Origin: Spirometra erinaceieuropaei
Lineage: Eukaryota > Platyhelminthes > Cestoda > Diphyllobothriidea > Diphyllobothriidae
Direction: 5' to 3'
Assembly (NCBI GenBank): GCA_902702965.1
Contig: CACRXP010000302.1
Coordinates: 344,157 to 408,156 of the forward strand
Length of the DNA stretch: 64,000 nucleotides
Below, piece by piece: positions 52,911-64,000 of the stretch. The notes beneath the pieces were generated by a model. The model saw nothing but the letters and a program-made list of their open reading frames with translations, was not told where the DNA came from and did no database searches. Both the position numbers and the translations under genes were made by a program. Within the stretch, counting starts at the first letter, position 1; each line of letters begins with the position of its first letter.

Positions 52911-54744
52911 CGTGGCCGTCTAATCCAGTGGGCTGGACGGATGATCCGGTTAGTCGATCAACACGCCAGTCCGTTCCCGAAAAAATTCTTGAAAGGACCC
53001 TGCTTCCTCCTCGTTCCTGCTTCCCCCTTTTACGGTATCGATTTTGTCGCCTCCGAGTGCATTCCCTGCTACCGACTACCGTGGTTCTACGCAGGACTGA
53101 TTCTCAAACGGGTCGTGCGGCAGAAACGCTGGACCGACACATGGGGCTAGGTCGGGGTCTGGCGGGCGTCGTTGGGAATGAGCATCCATACCAAATGCCG
53201 ACATTAGGGATGTAGCTGCACGTCCAGGCGCATACCCATGTTACGCCAATTCGGATCCGAGCCGCCTCGTTTATTCTTGTTCAAAATCTTGGTCGGTGTG
53301 CATTGTGGACCAGGGGATGAGGTGGCACACCTACAGTGCGTGAACGATCTCATGCAATGTTGGCCGAAATTCTGCAATGCGTTTTCGATTAGGAAGGATT
53401 CATAACGTGGCGTTGTAATATTGGTCATCTTGTGGCATAATCATATAACATTTAAGACTCGCCAGGATGTCGGCCTTTGAATGTATTTCTTCCCGACCCC
53501 CTGCAGGAACGACGCTCGGGAGAAAATGACTACTTATGTAGCATATATTTTTCACATTGGCTTTCGATGGTCTTATAAATTCAAATATATTTTATAGAAA
53601 ACATGCGCAAAATAGGTTTTCTTTTACTCGTTTGGTAGAAAATCACATTGTGTTCCCACTTTATGCCTGAAGAAAGTACATATTCAAGTTTTGAAAAGTT
53701 TCTCAATCCCCGAATAATTTTGAGCCTGATCAGCCGTTGCATTAGCACTTAGCGATTTTAGTTTACAAGGTGTATGCTTCCCGCGTAAAGAGAATCATTA
53801 TGTTCTTAAGAACTTGCCGTGCAGAGTTTATAAAATCCTACAATGGATGCGGACCATGTGGTACATTTCCTGAGGAGCATTATTAAACTGTTATGTGCGA
53901 TGCTGTTTATATGGACATTTCACGGTCTTAAAAAGCTCATAATTAGAAACTTATTTAAAACTAAAAGCTGACCTTCCTTAGGGTATAAAATGGGAGCACA
54001 ATGTGATTTTCTACCAAACGAGTAAAAGAAAACCTATTTTGCGCATGTTTTCTATAAAATATATTTGAATTTATAAGACCATCGAAAGCCAATGTGAAAA
54101 ATATATGCTACATAAGTAGTCATTTTCTCCCGAGCGTTGTTCCTGCAGGGGGTCGGGAAGAAATACATTCAAAGACCGACATCCTGGCGAGTCTTAAATG
54201 TTATATGATTATGCCACAAGATGACCAATATTACAACGCCACGTTATGAATCCTTCCTAATCGAAAACGCATTGCAGAATTTCGGCCAACATTGCATGAG
54301 ATCGTTCACGCACTGTAGGTGTGCCACCTCATCCCCTGGTCCACAATGCACACCGACCAAGATTTTGAACAAGAATAAACGAGGCGGCTCGGATCCGAAT
54401 TGGCGTAACATGGGTATGCGCCTGGGCGTGCAGCTACATCCCTGATATCGGCATTTGGTATGGATGCTCATTCCCAACGACGCCCGCCAGACCCCGACCT
54501 AGCCCCATGTGTCGGTCCAGCGTTTCTGCCGCACGACCCGTTTGAGAATCAGTCCTGCGTAGAACCACGGTAGTCGGTGGCAGGGAATGCACTCTGAGGC
54601 GAAAAAATCGATATTGTAAAGAGAGGGGGAAGCAGGAACGAGAAGGAAGCAGGGTCCTTTCAAGAATTTTTTTCGGGAACGGACTTGCGTATTGATCGAC
54701 TAGCCGGATCGTCCGCCCAGCCCACTGAACCAGATGGGGCCGTT
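52911..54744. repeat. 1.83-kb near-palindrome around a MITE
   Basis: The left arm (52,911 to about 53,690) and right arm (about 53,965 to 54,744) are inverted copies. The outer 420 bp of each arm lie outside the MITE and include an R3 piece ('gtgcattgtggaccagggg'). The same 74-codon frame is read on opposite strands at 53,204-53,428 and 54,221-54,445, differing at one residue. Arms differ by scattered substitutions and small indels (for example 53,028-53,050 against 54,603-54,625). The central 270 bp are not paired. Confidence 0.85.
53334..54315. mobile_element. Foldback MITE, subfamily A (982 bp), inside the palindrome
   Basis: CAGTGCGTGAACGATC and its complement are the termini, with TA on both sides. 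Both arms share private changes not seen in other copies ('catgcaatg' for 'catgaaatg' and 'ctgcaatgcg' for 'ctgaaatgcg'). This indicates that one arm was copied from the other. The centre matches the other subfamily A elements. Confidence 0.85.
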
Positions 54745-55256
54745 GTCCAGTTTTGCTACTTACAAACCGCCTGCGTGACGAGATCAGTCGAGTTTAATAC
54801 AATCTCAGTGGATGATAAATCACGCTGTCGGCAGTCACGCAAGATGGTTAGTCAGTCTGGTACCAACGGGAATTAATGCACAGATCCAACCACGGAATCT
54901 TAATTACAATACATGCAACTGCTGGTAGGGATGCGTATGCTTATCCTGGATTCTTGTTGAAAGTAAGGAAGACGTGGGAATCCGGGAGGACAATCGCGTT
55001 AGCCTAGGCTCTCGGAATTCCAAAGGAGTTTGCAGAGACTGTGAAAGACTAGCAACTAAAGTCGCATTGTTTTTTGACCGTGCTTTGGCTGTGCTGTGGC
55101 GTGTGTCCGAAGGAAAAGGCGTTCTTGACAGCAACTTCCAAACTTTTAAGGCAACTCCGCCTGGCTCCCGGACTCTCCACCGTTTGTGGTCACTCCTCCC
55201 ATCCTCTTCGCCTCAGTTAAATCCTCGTCTATGTATATAGACGATTTATTAGTCGT
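54745..55256. other. Unassigned stretch
   Basis: An 88-codon plus frame (54,974-55,240) has no recognisable domain. Confidence 0.45.
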
Positions 55257-55450
55257 TTTTTGGTCTATGTAGGTTTTGGACCAGGTTTGTGGTGGTATGC
55301 CTAGGTAAGAGTCTTCGTCGTGCCAGCCACCTACGCTCCCCCCCCCGCCTCCGGTCTTCTTGACTTTGTACTGACACTGGGTTCAGATGGGAAGGAGAGG
55401 GTGTGGTAGATGCCGCGCAAGTCCACACTCACCATAAACTAATTTCCCAA
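55257..55450 (+). repeat. R3 repeat, plus orientation, partial
   Basis: Landmarks are 'gttttggaccagg', 'ccggtcttcttgactttg', 'agggtgtggtagatgc' and 'cgcaagtccacactcac'. It breaks off at 'ataaactaatt'. Confidence 0.65.
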
Positions 55451-56599
55451 TCGACACATGGGGCTAAAACTTGAGAGTGCCGTGTTGCTAAAGGCTGGAT
55501 GAGGTAAGGAACAAGGAGGTAATATTGGACGGGTAAACCTTGAAGGAGGAGAAGAAAGCCTTCATTGACGGATGGATGGGTGCTGAGCCGATTAGGAGGG
55601 GGAAATAACGATGGTAGTGCTGGATTAGGACAGCCGCTGAGTTCCCCGTGTCTGTGGTTATCCCTTCTACCATGGGTACTCTGTCGTATTGACTCTGCGT
55701 GGGACTTATACTGAATAGAGTGCTCAAGGGGCCCTTATAACAGTTGCTCAGATCTTCGCCAGTCTACTGATAAAAACAGACACTGGGTTGCCTTTTTTCT
55801 CCGCCTTCTCCAGTTGTCACAGTCTAGCTGCATCCGAAGTTCAATCGTATGTACTTATCTGCTTAAGGTAATTTAATAATGCATCCGCCTTTTCGGACCC
55901 GATGAGGCCTTTAACGCGGCCACACCGAAGTTTAACGGTGAGTTATAGGGCATAAAAGACTGTGAGTAACACAACGGGTTAGAGATTGCCTTGCTTGTAG
56001 AAAGCTCCACCCTGTCTGCACCGGCATTCGAAAGAAACCTAGACAATTCACAGCTAGGTGTTAACTTGATGAACCAACAATAGGAGTTTTAAGATCAAGT
56101 ATTGAAGCAGAATCGGCAAATTACTAACCGGCGTCGAAAGTTTACGAATGATTGAGGAGTGTCAACAGCAAAGCCGAAAGGATGGCTGCTTCTTGCTTAT
56201 TCGACGATGTCCCCTGTGGACGGCCGGTATGCCGCCCTTTGGACTCTGTCTGGACGTAATTATTTCAAGCTACTCCCACGTATTAAGTAGTGAAAAACGA
56301 TAAGTAAACTTTCCAGGGCGGTTAGCGCTTGGACTGTCTTACCACCTGGGGGTAAAAGGCAGAGATCTAGGCGGAGGGGGAGGGAAGAGGGAGGAATTCA
56401 CTTTATTTTAAAAGTATACATTCAAGTTTTTCAGTAGAAAGGAGGCTCCACTCACTGTGGACGTAATATAAGTTATCAAATTACTCAAGAGCCAAAAAGG
56501 CTAGCACGGAAAGTAACAACTATTACGGAGGCAATTCAAGACTTAGTTATCTGTAATTCAGAAAGCGCGCTAGGAACGATAGTACGGAATGCTGATATG
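55451..56599. other. Unassigned 1.1-kb stretch, downstream of a LINE on the minus strand
   Basis: By position this could hold the 3' region of the LINE at 56,600-57,430, but no recognisable motif or tail was seen. A purine-rich run lies at 56,375-56,396. Confidence 0.4.
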
Positions 56600-57430
56600 C
56601 TCATGTACAGCAATAGATAAGACGAAAGCCACGACGCATGGGGCGGTGGACTTTATAGAGAACGCGAGGGATGGACAACGTCACCCAGAATTCGACCAGC
56701 AGATTGCCTGGTAGTTTTGAAATGTCGTTGTATGATAATATCGACTGAAAAGGCATAAGAAACCCCGACAGCGGGAGAGAGCATGTGGAGAAATTGTTTT
56801 AAAATAAGCATATCTTTTTTGAGCAAGGCAGGAAAAATGACGGAAGAGTAATAAAGAATGAGAGGAAGAATGCAGACATCTATGAATTGCCAGTTAAAGG
56901 TTTTAGATGTGTGGTAGGGACGTAAACGACGAATTTAATAAAGAAGTTTACGAAATTTGGTGAAAAGGGACTTAATTTGGAGGGAAAAAGAAAGATTCGG
57001 TGACAAAGTAACACCAAGGTACTTAAAAGAGGATGCCTCTTTCTGAAGAATTCAGGAATAGGAGAGGGTCTCAGTCGGAAAATGCACTGGACGGATTTCT
57101 GATTATTTAAGTAAGAAACCATTTTCCAACGACCATACTGACACATGGTCAATACTATCCTTCAGAGACTGAAAATCAGCCTGATTTTTGAGAAGGTAAC
57201 TAATAACCACATCGTAGGCATACTAAACAATCAAGCGATCTCAGATCATCAGTGTGGAGGGAGAAGAGGTCAGGGGACAACATGGAACCAGAGCGAACTC
57301 CACAGTCGTTGGGAAGGACCGTGGATTTCGCTTGCCGTATTGGACAAACTGAGTGCGAGAGGTAAGGTAATCACCAAGCCAAGAGACAACCCGGCCTGGA
57401 TCAGGTCTGCTTATTCGGCATTTAAAAAAT
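56600..57430 (-). pseudogene. LINE reverse transcriptase remnant with catalytic palm, minus strand
   Basis: Read on the minus strand: 'WLGDYLTSRTQFVQYG' (RT block before the palm), then a degraded 'LTSSPST' for the SPLLF block. Next, in a shifted frame, comes 'YAYDVVISYLLKNQADFQSL', whose YAYD stands where YADD is expected. 'KSVQCIFRLRPSPIPEF' follows, and finally 'ILPLILYYSSVIFPALLKKD' and 'RHFKTTRQSAGRILGD' of the C-terminal region. This order is typical of CR1/RTE-like non-LTR retrotransposons. Loss of the first catalytic aspartate (A-Y for A-D), frameshifts and stops show it is dead. No endonuclease domain was found upstream. Confidence 0.72.
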
Positions 57431-57507
57431 TGATAAAAATTTCTTATTTTCTTAAAGTAACCTTTGTGTTAGCAGGTTGATTACCACGGTTAACATCGGA
57501 CCTAAAG

Positions 57508-57833
57508 TAAATTTTCAAGTTCAGCTAGATCTGTTTGTTAAAATTCTCGCGGGCAAATTACTATCCTTTCAATTGAAAAGTCGATCAGATGCGTAACTGG
57601 AGTCTAGGACATGCACTAGCACAGAAAATTGCCCGAATATATTACAACGTCCATTTTCGCTAAAATTTACTGATATTTTACTTGATATAATTACGCGAAC
57701 ACAATTTCTGCACAAGGAAAGGACATTTCATTGAGGGATGTGGATGAGCAAACAAAATGCTCAACGTAAAAGGTGTCCAGAAATTCTCTCATCAGTTTCC
57801 GTTATCGGATTTCATGAGATAGGTCACGTGTTA
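57508..57833 (-). repeat. Repeat D, second copy, reverse orientation
   Basis: The complement aligns with 3,279-3,600 over the whole length: 'ggtcacgtg' end, 'tttcatgag', 'cagtttccgt', 'gagcaaacaaaatgctcaac', 'gaacacaatttctgcacaag'. The terminal CAGT is eroded here ('cacgtgttata'). Confidence 0.6.
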
Positions 57834-59634
57834 TACGTTTGGCTTTATATGCTAATCGTAAAGGATCGGAAAAACTGAAAGCGAATGGCCTTATAATATC
57901 TAAGGCAACTTGTTCAGTAAGCTTCAGTAGTGCGGAAGAGCAGGCAATAAACGAATAATTTAGAACTAAAGTTAGTGGATTCTTCAGTAACAAAGGTGAT
58001 TCTTACTGTACGCCGCATGTCAGAAATCTTGGATTCCATGAAAGACATGGTAGATAGGCGTGTCAAAACAGGGGCTATCTGAGAACACCAAGATTTTAGG
58101 AGAAAACGTGAAACACGCTCCGGCAGCTGTCGGTCCGAGGACCTTTGCGTATTGTGCAGATGACCTCATAATGTTAGTTCAAACAAACAAAAGATGAAAG
58201 AGGATCAGTATATCAAAGGGAAATAGGCGGAGTGCTATGCAGTTTCAAAAATTCACACGTGAATGAACAGCGACAAAAATGGCAACTCAAACTCAAAAGC
58301 CCGCCTCCGCGCCGTTGCCTTTGTATGCACAGGAGTGAATTTCCTGCTTGCCTCCAAGGTGTGTGTGGAGAGTGGGTCATCCCTCAACATTTCGGGTTTT
58401 TTCTTCCCTGTTAATGAGCCAATTCGTTGTCTACGTGCGAACGAGGGCGGATTTAACCCTTTGCCTTCCTGGGGTGTGGAGCGACCTGGGAAAGTGGGTC
58501 ACTCCTCCCCTCCACACCTCCGGATTATCCTCGGCTGTTAATGAACCAGGTCTTCTCGTGGCCTGGCCTGCATAGTTCGATGGCCAATTGCGTGCCTTCA
58601 TTGTCCGGGTCTGCAAGACGTGGAATAACTCGTTAACTATGATTTACCTTTGGTCGTTTGACTCCTCGCTGGCCAACTGGAATAATTCGTCATTTTAAAC
58701 AAGAGTATAAAATGCCTAACTACTTTAAACAACTAAACACAGCTTAAAATGACAAGTCTAGCACGAAACGGAACAGCCACCCATGCACTGTTTACGAGGA
58801 CGGAATAGGTCTAAGTTTAGTCACCTATTGTTAGAGGCTGTCTCGGCGGACAAATAACGTGCCTTTCTACTCTTTTTACTGGTTCGGTCTAAATGGCTGT
58901 TTTAGTTGAAGGGGAAAAAGTACTGTCGGAAGGAAGCAACGGACGGCATTGGTTAAACGAGAAATCGTAAGTGCTGTGTGTTTCCTTTTGTTGGACACCG
59001 TGTTATCCGGGACCTACACATCTGAGTGGTGACCGATTAAACCCTGGACAGAAACAACGTTATCCACCGCACTTCTTGCGTTGACAGTCCTTCTATCTAT
59101 GCAGGTCAAAACTGCTTTAGGGGGCTTGTTCTCGTTCATATCTACCTAACGTCTGCAGAAATATCACACCAACAGTTTTATTGTTAACAGTCGGACAAAC
59201 CCCACCAATACCGCACGCGAAGTGATCGCGGCGTAGGAATCAAGTCCCGCATCGCCGGACACATTAATCGAACTCCCACCCACATACCAAATTCTCCGTA
59301 GTCAAACTGAAAACAACAACCCAGTCGCAGGATTGGTTACTGCTACACAGTGATGCCAGGCCCAAGCCGTTAGTTAGTTTGAACAGTTTTTTCTTCTCCA
59401 TACCCCTGAAGAGGGACCCGGTAAATGGTCCGTGTGGAGGACCAAATTGCTATCCTCAGCGACCATCTGTTCTTCGCAAATTTAGGTATGTGCTATCAAC
59501 AGAACGACCAGTTGAGGATGTACGCATAGTTACGACCTTGAAGTGCATTTAACCCTCGGATTCCTCGATTGTACTGTTGGGGGTCGTTTCACGATAGAAA
59601 TTGCTGCATCGTGTATCGAGTGGGGCCCTAAACG
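57834..59634. other. Unassigned 1.8-kb stretch with a diverged tandem segment
   Basis: Two related segments (about 58,358-58,422 and 58,477-58,550) share 'gtgtggag', 'gtgggtca', a C-rich piece and 'ctgttaatga', suggesting an old tandem duplication with a period of about 120-135 bp. Nothing else was recognised. Confidence 0.45.
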
Positions 59635-60104
59635 TCTGTAAGAGTCTGCTATGCCAAGATCGGTAAACTATGGTCCTTGCAGCTTGGTATACGCTGGCAG
59701 TTCTCTGACGCCTGGTTTCCTGCCGGTAGATGCGCTTGCGATCCCGCTGGGTATACAGGTCGTGAGTATGGCAACCCAGTCATCCTCGCCGTCTTTCTGA
59801 CCCGTTGGGGTGCTGGTGTGGTTGGTTAAAATAGTGGCTAAGTGTTTGTTGTGGACCAGCGTACGTCGAGGTGAACGCCAAGATGCGGGCTCGAACGTGC
59901 CATCCACCTGCGCCCTCCCCTCCGGTCTTCTCGACTATGTCTTGACACCGGTTGCAGGTGGGGGGGGGGGGAGAGAGTGCGGTAGATGCTACGCAAGTCC
60001 ACACTCATTATAAGCCAATTCGCACGCATTTCACCGTGCCTGATTCACCTTTCTGTGGAACACGCGGTGGACACCGTCGGGCACGACGGTCGAACTGTCT
60101 GTGT
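59635..60104 (+). repeat. R3 repeat, long form, plus orientation
   Basis: It includes the long-form extension ('aaactatggtccttg', 'gctgggtatacaggtcgtg') and the core ('ttgttgtggaccagcg', 'ctccggtcttctcgac', 'agagtgcggtagatgc', 'cacgcggtggacaccgtcgg'). It ends with GACGGTCGAACTGTC at about 60,087-60,101, immediately before a PLE fragment. A G12 run lies at 59,960-59,971. Confidence 0.7.
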
Positions 60105-60540
60105 CCGATTTTCCATGGCAGGAAACATCAGGAGTCGTCTACCGGATTTGGTGCAGTTGCGGACAGAGCAAGTACGTCAGGAAAAATTTGAAGATTGCTC
60201 CACACACAGATGACTGAGCACGTAGCAGCAGGGAGGCGGGGAGACGTTAGCCCTCAGGTGCCGGCTCATTCCACGGAACCCGGCCATATTTTCAAATTTC
60301 AAGAGGTCGAGATCCTCGCAAGAGATGACAACCGCGTGAGCCGCGAATTGCTGTAATAATGTTTCTCAGGCAAGCAATCCATCAACACGCGTAATGACCT
60401 CCCGGCGTCATATCCAGCGCTCAGAAACTCTCTGAGAAGGGGAGTCAGTCACATAGGGAGTGCGCAGGCGATCAACTATTTCGGTGACAGCGGACCGAAT
60501 TGCCGAGACATCATCACGTCAACATCCAATACGGGTAATG
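60105..60540 (+). pseudogene. PLE GIY-YIG endonuclease fragment, pseudogene
   Basis: Landmarks are 'ggagtcgtctaccggatttg' (GVVYRI), 'tgcagttgcggacag' (CSCGQ), 'gtacgtcagg' for YVG and 'gatgactgagcacgtagcag' (MTEHVA). Then 'EPGHIFKFQEVEILARDD', 'RELL' and two stops, then 'SINTRNDLP'. The GIY part is the best preserved of the window, but the frame is broken before and after MTEH. It starts abruptly next to R3. Confidence 0.7.
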
Positions 60541-60667
60541 AAATTGCGGCAATTAACGGCTCGGACGCAGACTGACGAGTCATCATCGACTTTATTACGA
60601 CCTCCCAGCGGTGATCGCGAAAACTGTTAAGTATAGTACGCATGTGGGCCCCATGACAGCTATGTAC

Positions 60668-60675
60668 TATAAATA
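60668..60675 (+). promoter_or_regulatory. TATA box of PLE pseudo-LTR (TATAAATA)
   Basis: It lies 41 bp upstream of CTGATGA at 60,717 and is followed by CTGCAG in place of the CCGCAG of the other copies. Confidence 0.55.
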
Positions 60676-60713
60676 CTGCAGTTTTGTGCCTCCACTACCT
60701 TTATCTGCAACCA

Positions 60714-60753
60714 TCTCTGATGATGGACTCGAGTGAGGATCCGAAACGTCGGG
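60714..60753 (+). ncRNA. Hammerhead ribozyme motif, family I, weakened stems
   Basis: CTGATGA (60,717-60,723), GAAAC (60,743-60,747) and GTC (60,748-60,750) are intact. Stem II (GGACTC with GGATCC) has one mismatch and a wobble. Stem I is limited to three pairs including two wobbles, so activity is doubtful. Confidence 0.68.
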
Positions 60754-60870
60754 CCACTGAACTTCCTGCTCCTGTGATCGCATCTTCCCCTTCTTCTGAA
60801 CTGTTTCCTGGAGCTCGCCTGTTCACTTCTTTTGGCAACCGTTTAGGCAGTGATTAGTCGGCCGCTGGTA

Positions 60871-61729
60871 GATCCCTGCAAATTAAACTGCCTTTGAGGA
60901 CACATTTCAGAATTCCCTTGCCACAAAACACGGGCTATTTACGTTAATTTCCACTTTGAATGAACGCATTTTCCATCGAAGTCGCCTCGGGGCTTTAGAC
61001 GAAACTGACAGAACATTAGTGGCTTGTTGCAACAAAAACTCAGTGTTTATTCATTTGTGCACAAAGAGAATGTCATTTTCAAACCACTGCCATGCATCCC
61101 TCCACTCCCCCCCCCCTGCGGTTGAAAACGCCCGATGTGCCGCGAGGCATCTTTGACGCGGTCGAGGCAAACCATGACGCCGGCTCTTTTGGAAGTTTTC
61201 GTTTGCAAGCGAGGAGACTTCGTGGCGCTGTTGAATTTTAGTCGCGAAAAGACAGGGCTATCTCACAGAGAAACTTCACAAACCAGAAAACTTCTGCTAT
61301 TGGACGGAGTCTAATCGTCGGCGTCCAGAAAACCGTTCCGGGAGATCTGCTGTCGCTTTGGCTACATTCGACTCGTCTTCCAAATGGGCAATCTTTTTAA
61401 TATTTCCCTCAGGATCAGAAAAAAAGAGGTTAGCGTACAGTCGGAAACTGTGCGACCGCGGCCTATTAGAATATATTTTGAACAGCAAAGAACAGGCTAA
61501 TTTGCTTCTGTCCAGAAAACCAACCTCGTTCGACTACTCTCCAGGGGAAGGTCTGAAAAGCCGCTACCTAATGGCGGAACTGAAAAGGAGACTTGCAGAT
61601 GGCTATTTTCGGGGGGGGGGGGTGATATAATACAGTCGGTGGTAATGATAGCAACAGCAACATTACAGTGGTAAACTCGAGAATAAGTGAACTAAACGCT
61701 GCCAAATGCTACAAACTAAAGCTCTTGTA
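60871..61729. other. Unassigned stretch with a long G run
   Basis: One 90-codon frame (61,358-61,630) has no recognisable domain and ends in a G14 homopolymer (about 61,609-61,622). Nothing else was seen. Confidence 0.45.
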
Positions 61730-61731
61730 TA

Positions 61732-62722
61732 CAGTAGGTGAGCTAGCTCATGAAATGTCAACCGAAATTCCGAAATGTGCTTTCCTTTCGAAAAGATTAA
61801 TTAAGTAGGTTTGTAAAACTAGTCAGCATGCAACATAATTCTATAATACTTCAGTTACCTCAGGATGCTGGCTTTCGAAAAAACTTCTTTTCGGCTGCAT
61901 GCGAAAACTACACTCTGTAAAAGATGATTACTTAAGTATCATGAATTTTTCTCATTGATTGTCGATGCCCCTAGATGTCCAATTATATTTCATGAAAACA
62001 TGCATAAAAATGTTCATTTTTTGCCCATTCGGTAGACAATTACGTCTTCTTCCAATTTTATGCTCGAAAGAAGGACATAATTCGGTTTTGAAAAGTTTCT
62101 AATTGTGGGACTTTTAAATACCGTGAAATGACCGTTCATAAATCGTCATGTCTCCGCGTTTACCAATGTGGCTTGTAAAGTTGACAATATGGATCAAATC
62201 CACTGTTAAATTGTATGAACCCTATATGGTCCCCCTTTATTACCGTAGAGAAATGTGTGGTTTTCCGTACTCGGAACATAAACGGCTTGTAGTTTGGAAA
62301 CCCTGAATCCAAGTGTAACGGTTGAGCGGGTTCAAAACTATTCGAGAATTGGAAAAGTCTTTGAAAACCGACTTATACCCTTCCTTTGAGTATAAAATTG
62401 GAGGAAGACGTAATTATCTACCGAATGAGCGAAATATTGAATATTTTTATGCATGTTTTCCATGAAATATAATTGGACTTTTAGGGACATCGAAAATCAA
62501 TGAGAAAAATTCATGTCACATAAGTAGTCATTTTTTACAGAGTGCAATTTTTCCGTGCAGTCGAAGGAAGTTCGTTCGAAAGCCGGCATCCTGAGGTAAC
62601 TGAAATATTATAGAATTATGTTGCAGGCTGTCTAGTTTTACAACCCTACTTAATTAATTTCTTCGAATCGAAAACGCATGTCGGAATTTCGGTTGACATT
62701 TCATGAGTTAGCCCACCTACTG
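61732..62722. mobile_element. Foldback MITE, subfamily B (991 bp)
   Basis: CAGTAGGTGAGCTAGCTC and its complement are the termini, with TA on both sides (61,730-61,731 and 62,723-62,724). The arms are nearly symmetric, for example 'acgtcttcttccaattttat' against 'ataaaattggaggaagacgt'. No coding region is present. About 100 bp separate it from the next MITE. Confidence 0.88.
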
Positions 62723-62825
62723 TACCAACGTCCGGAGTCTGTTTCCGAAGCTTGACGAATTGAGAATGTAGGTGATTGCTACGCCTGCAGACGTTATGGA
62801 AACGTGGCTAGTGGAATACCAATTA

Positions 62826-63229
62826 CAGCAGATGTGCTAACTCCTGAAATGATAACCGAAATTCTGAAATTCGTTTTGAACTCTTAAAGAATACTTAAAT
62901 AGGGTCGCAGTATTAATTGCCATGTAGGGTAATTCTAAGCTATTTCAGTTATTTCAGGATGCCGGCTCTTGAACAAACTTCTTTCTGACCGCCGGTGAAA
63001 ATTACATTCTGTAAAAAATGACTACTTATGTGGCAGGACTTTTTCTCACTGAAGCGCATACTTTGGTCTTCAAAAAGCTCATTCAAAAGACATCACCCTG
63101 TATTAACTGAATTATCAAGGGACTATGCTGCAGGATGATTAGTATTGCAACCCTACCTAAGTAATCTTTTCGAGTCGAAAGCTCATTTCAGAAATTCGGT
63201 TAATATTTCATGAGTTAACACATCAGCTG
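62826..63229. mobile_element. Internally deleted foldback MITE (404 bp)
   Basis: The termini are CAGCAGATGTGCTAACTC and a diverged complement (TTAACACATCAGCTG), with TA on both sides (62,824-62,825 and 63,230-63,231). The left arm runs to 'gacttttttctcact' style sequence near 63,050. The right arm resumes directly at 'caaaaagctcattcaaaaga', so the centre and inner arms are missing. It is a short derivative of the C-type element. Confidence 0.75.
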
Positions 63230-63384
63230 TATGTAGGAGAGACAGAAAGGACCTCTAGGGTGAAGAAGTCGTCGTGTATTTAGAGAGAAACTTAACCATT
63301 TGTGAGAAGACCGAGAAGATTACTAACAATTCGGAGGCTATTTGGCTGACACGGGGGTTGCAGTCCCTTGAGGTTGTGACTGTC

Positions 63385-63900
63385 TAGCGATCACCGATGA
63401 CTGATCCTGCCGCAGATGACAGTCCAACCGTCGTTTCCGACGATGTCCACCGTGTGCTCCACAGCAGGGTGGGAGCAAGAACGGTGACTCGTGCGTGAAC
63501 TGGTTTATAGTGGGTGTAGACTTGCACAGCATCTACCGCGCACTCTCCTCCTCTCCCACCTGGACCCGGTGTCAAGACAGAATCAGGAAGACCGGAGGCG
63601 GGGGAGGACGCAGGTGGATGGCACGGTCGGGCCTGTACCTTGGCGCTCCACTCCACACCCCTGGTCCACACAGCAAACGACCAAGTTTTTGACTAACGAC
63701 AACAGTGGGGGACCAACAGGGGTTCCAGTGTGCGCGACGTCTGCCGGCAACCGGGTCTGCCACCGCACCCCCCGAAATGTTGGTATTTTTTATGGTGTCC
63801 AAATCCGATAACACCTGCCAGAATCCATGATGGCCCCCGTGTTGGTCCAGCACATCTACCAATATGGCCCGTTTGAGAGGGCATCTGACGCAGATACTTG
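63385..63900 (-). repeat. R3 repeat, minus orientation, alternative 5' extension
   Basis: The complete core runs from 'gacagtccaaccgtcg' (63,419) through 'gtagacttgcacagcatc', 'cacctggacccggtgtc' and 'ggtccacacagcaaacgacc'. Its extension ('gtctgccggcaaccgggtc', 'gttggtccagcacatctacc') is shared with 2,862-3,262 but not with the long form at 16,300, 40,900 and 59,635. Confidence 0.68.
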
Positions 63901-64000
63901 CCTCCTGGAGAACTTAAGTGAGATCGCTTGTCGACCTGATGTTCTCACGGCTGATTCAATGCACCCTGCATTCGATGGAGAAATCGATAGGAAAGATCGA

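Larger units (their letters stand above)
60541..60870 (+). mobile_element. PLE 3' region and pseudo-LTR with hammerhead and tail
   Basis: It continues the GIY-YIG fragment. TATAAATA is at 60,668-60,675, the hammerhead at 60,714-60,753, and 'gtgatcgcatcttccccttc' is the pseudo-LTR end. The tail 'gaactgtttcctggagctcg' to 'cacttcttttggcaacc' follows. The order coding end, TATA, ribozyme, tail matches the other copies. Confidence 0.7.

Overview
This window reads as non-coding, repeat-packed DNA from a metazoan, most plausibly a large-genome parasitic flatworm (a diphyllobothriid-type tapeworm or a relative). The phylum-level guess is inference from the repeat types: Penelope-like elements with hammerhead ribozymes, CR1/RTE-like LINE remnants, tRNA-derived SINEs and degenerate TTAGGG-type interstitial telomere repeats. 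No operons, bacterial ribosome-binding sites, rRNA or CRISPR arrays are present. I found no intact protein-coding gene. The longest open frame is 175 codons and lies antisense inside a GC-rich repeat. A single fibronectin-III-like stretch (30,749-31,009, minus) is the only hint of a host exon.

Four repeat systems dominate. (1) Foldback MITEs of about 1 kb start with CAGT, are flanked by TA and have arms of several hundred bp. There are about 13 copies or pieces in related subfamilies A, B and C: 1,819; 5,582; 11,765; 16,892; 18,613; 29,292; 31,405; 32,640; 36,573; 39,871; 53,334; 61,732; 62,826. They resemble non-autonomous Tc1/mariner relatives. (2) Penelope-like element (PLE) remnants carry the end of the reverse transcriptase, a GIY-YIG endonuclease and a pseudo-LTR. 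The pseudo-LTR holds a TATA box followed by a hammerhead ribozyme. They lie at 5,230-5,560; 8,346-10,020; 18,130; 19,890-21,510; 23,995-24,290; 26,145-27,047; 34,531; 60,105-60,870. (3) Two tRNA-related SINE families (A and B) often occur as inverted, folded-back pairs. (4) A GC-rich unclassified repeat, here called R3, has eight copies. Two LINE fossils are readable on the minus strand at 47,775-50,126 and 56,600-57,430.

The most interesting object is a second hammerhead family with longer stem III and large stem II, here called HHR-II. One copy (38,866-39,279) is a 414-bp insertion bounded by an exact 13-bp target duplication. It has 68-bp terminal direct repeats and a hammerhead whose two core boxes are intact. 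This is the layout expected of a tiny retrozyme-like retroelement. Two more copies lie at about 43,040-43,320 and 34,205-34,440.

Other structures deserving attention are a MITE chimera with termini from two subfamilies (36,573-37,374), a 1.83-kb near-palindrome extending about 420 bp beyond each end of a MITE (52,911-54,744), a 903-bp PLE insertion with inverted pseudo-LTRs and target duplication, and a 90-bp insertion holding essentially only a hammerhead. Boundaries given as approximate come from reading alignments by eye.
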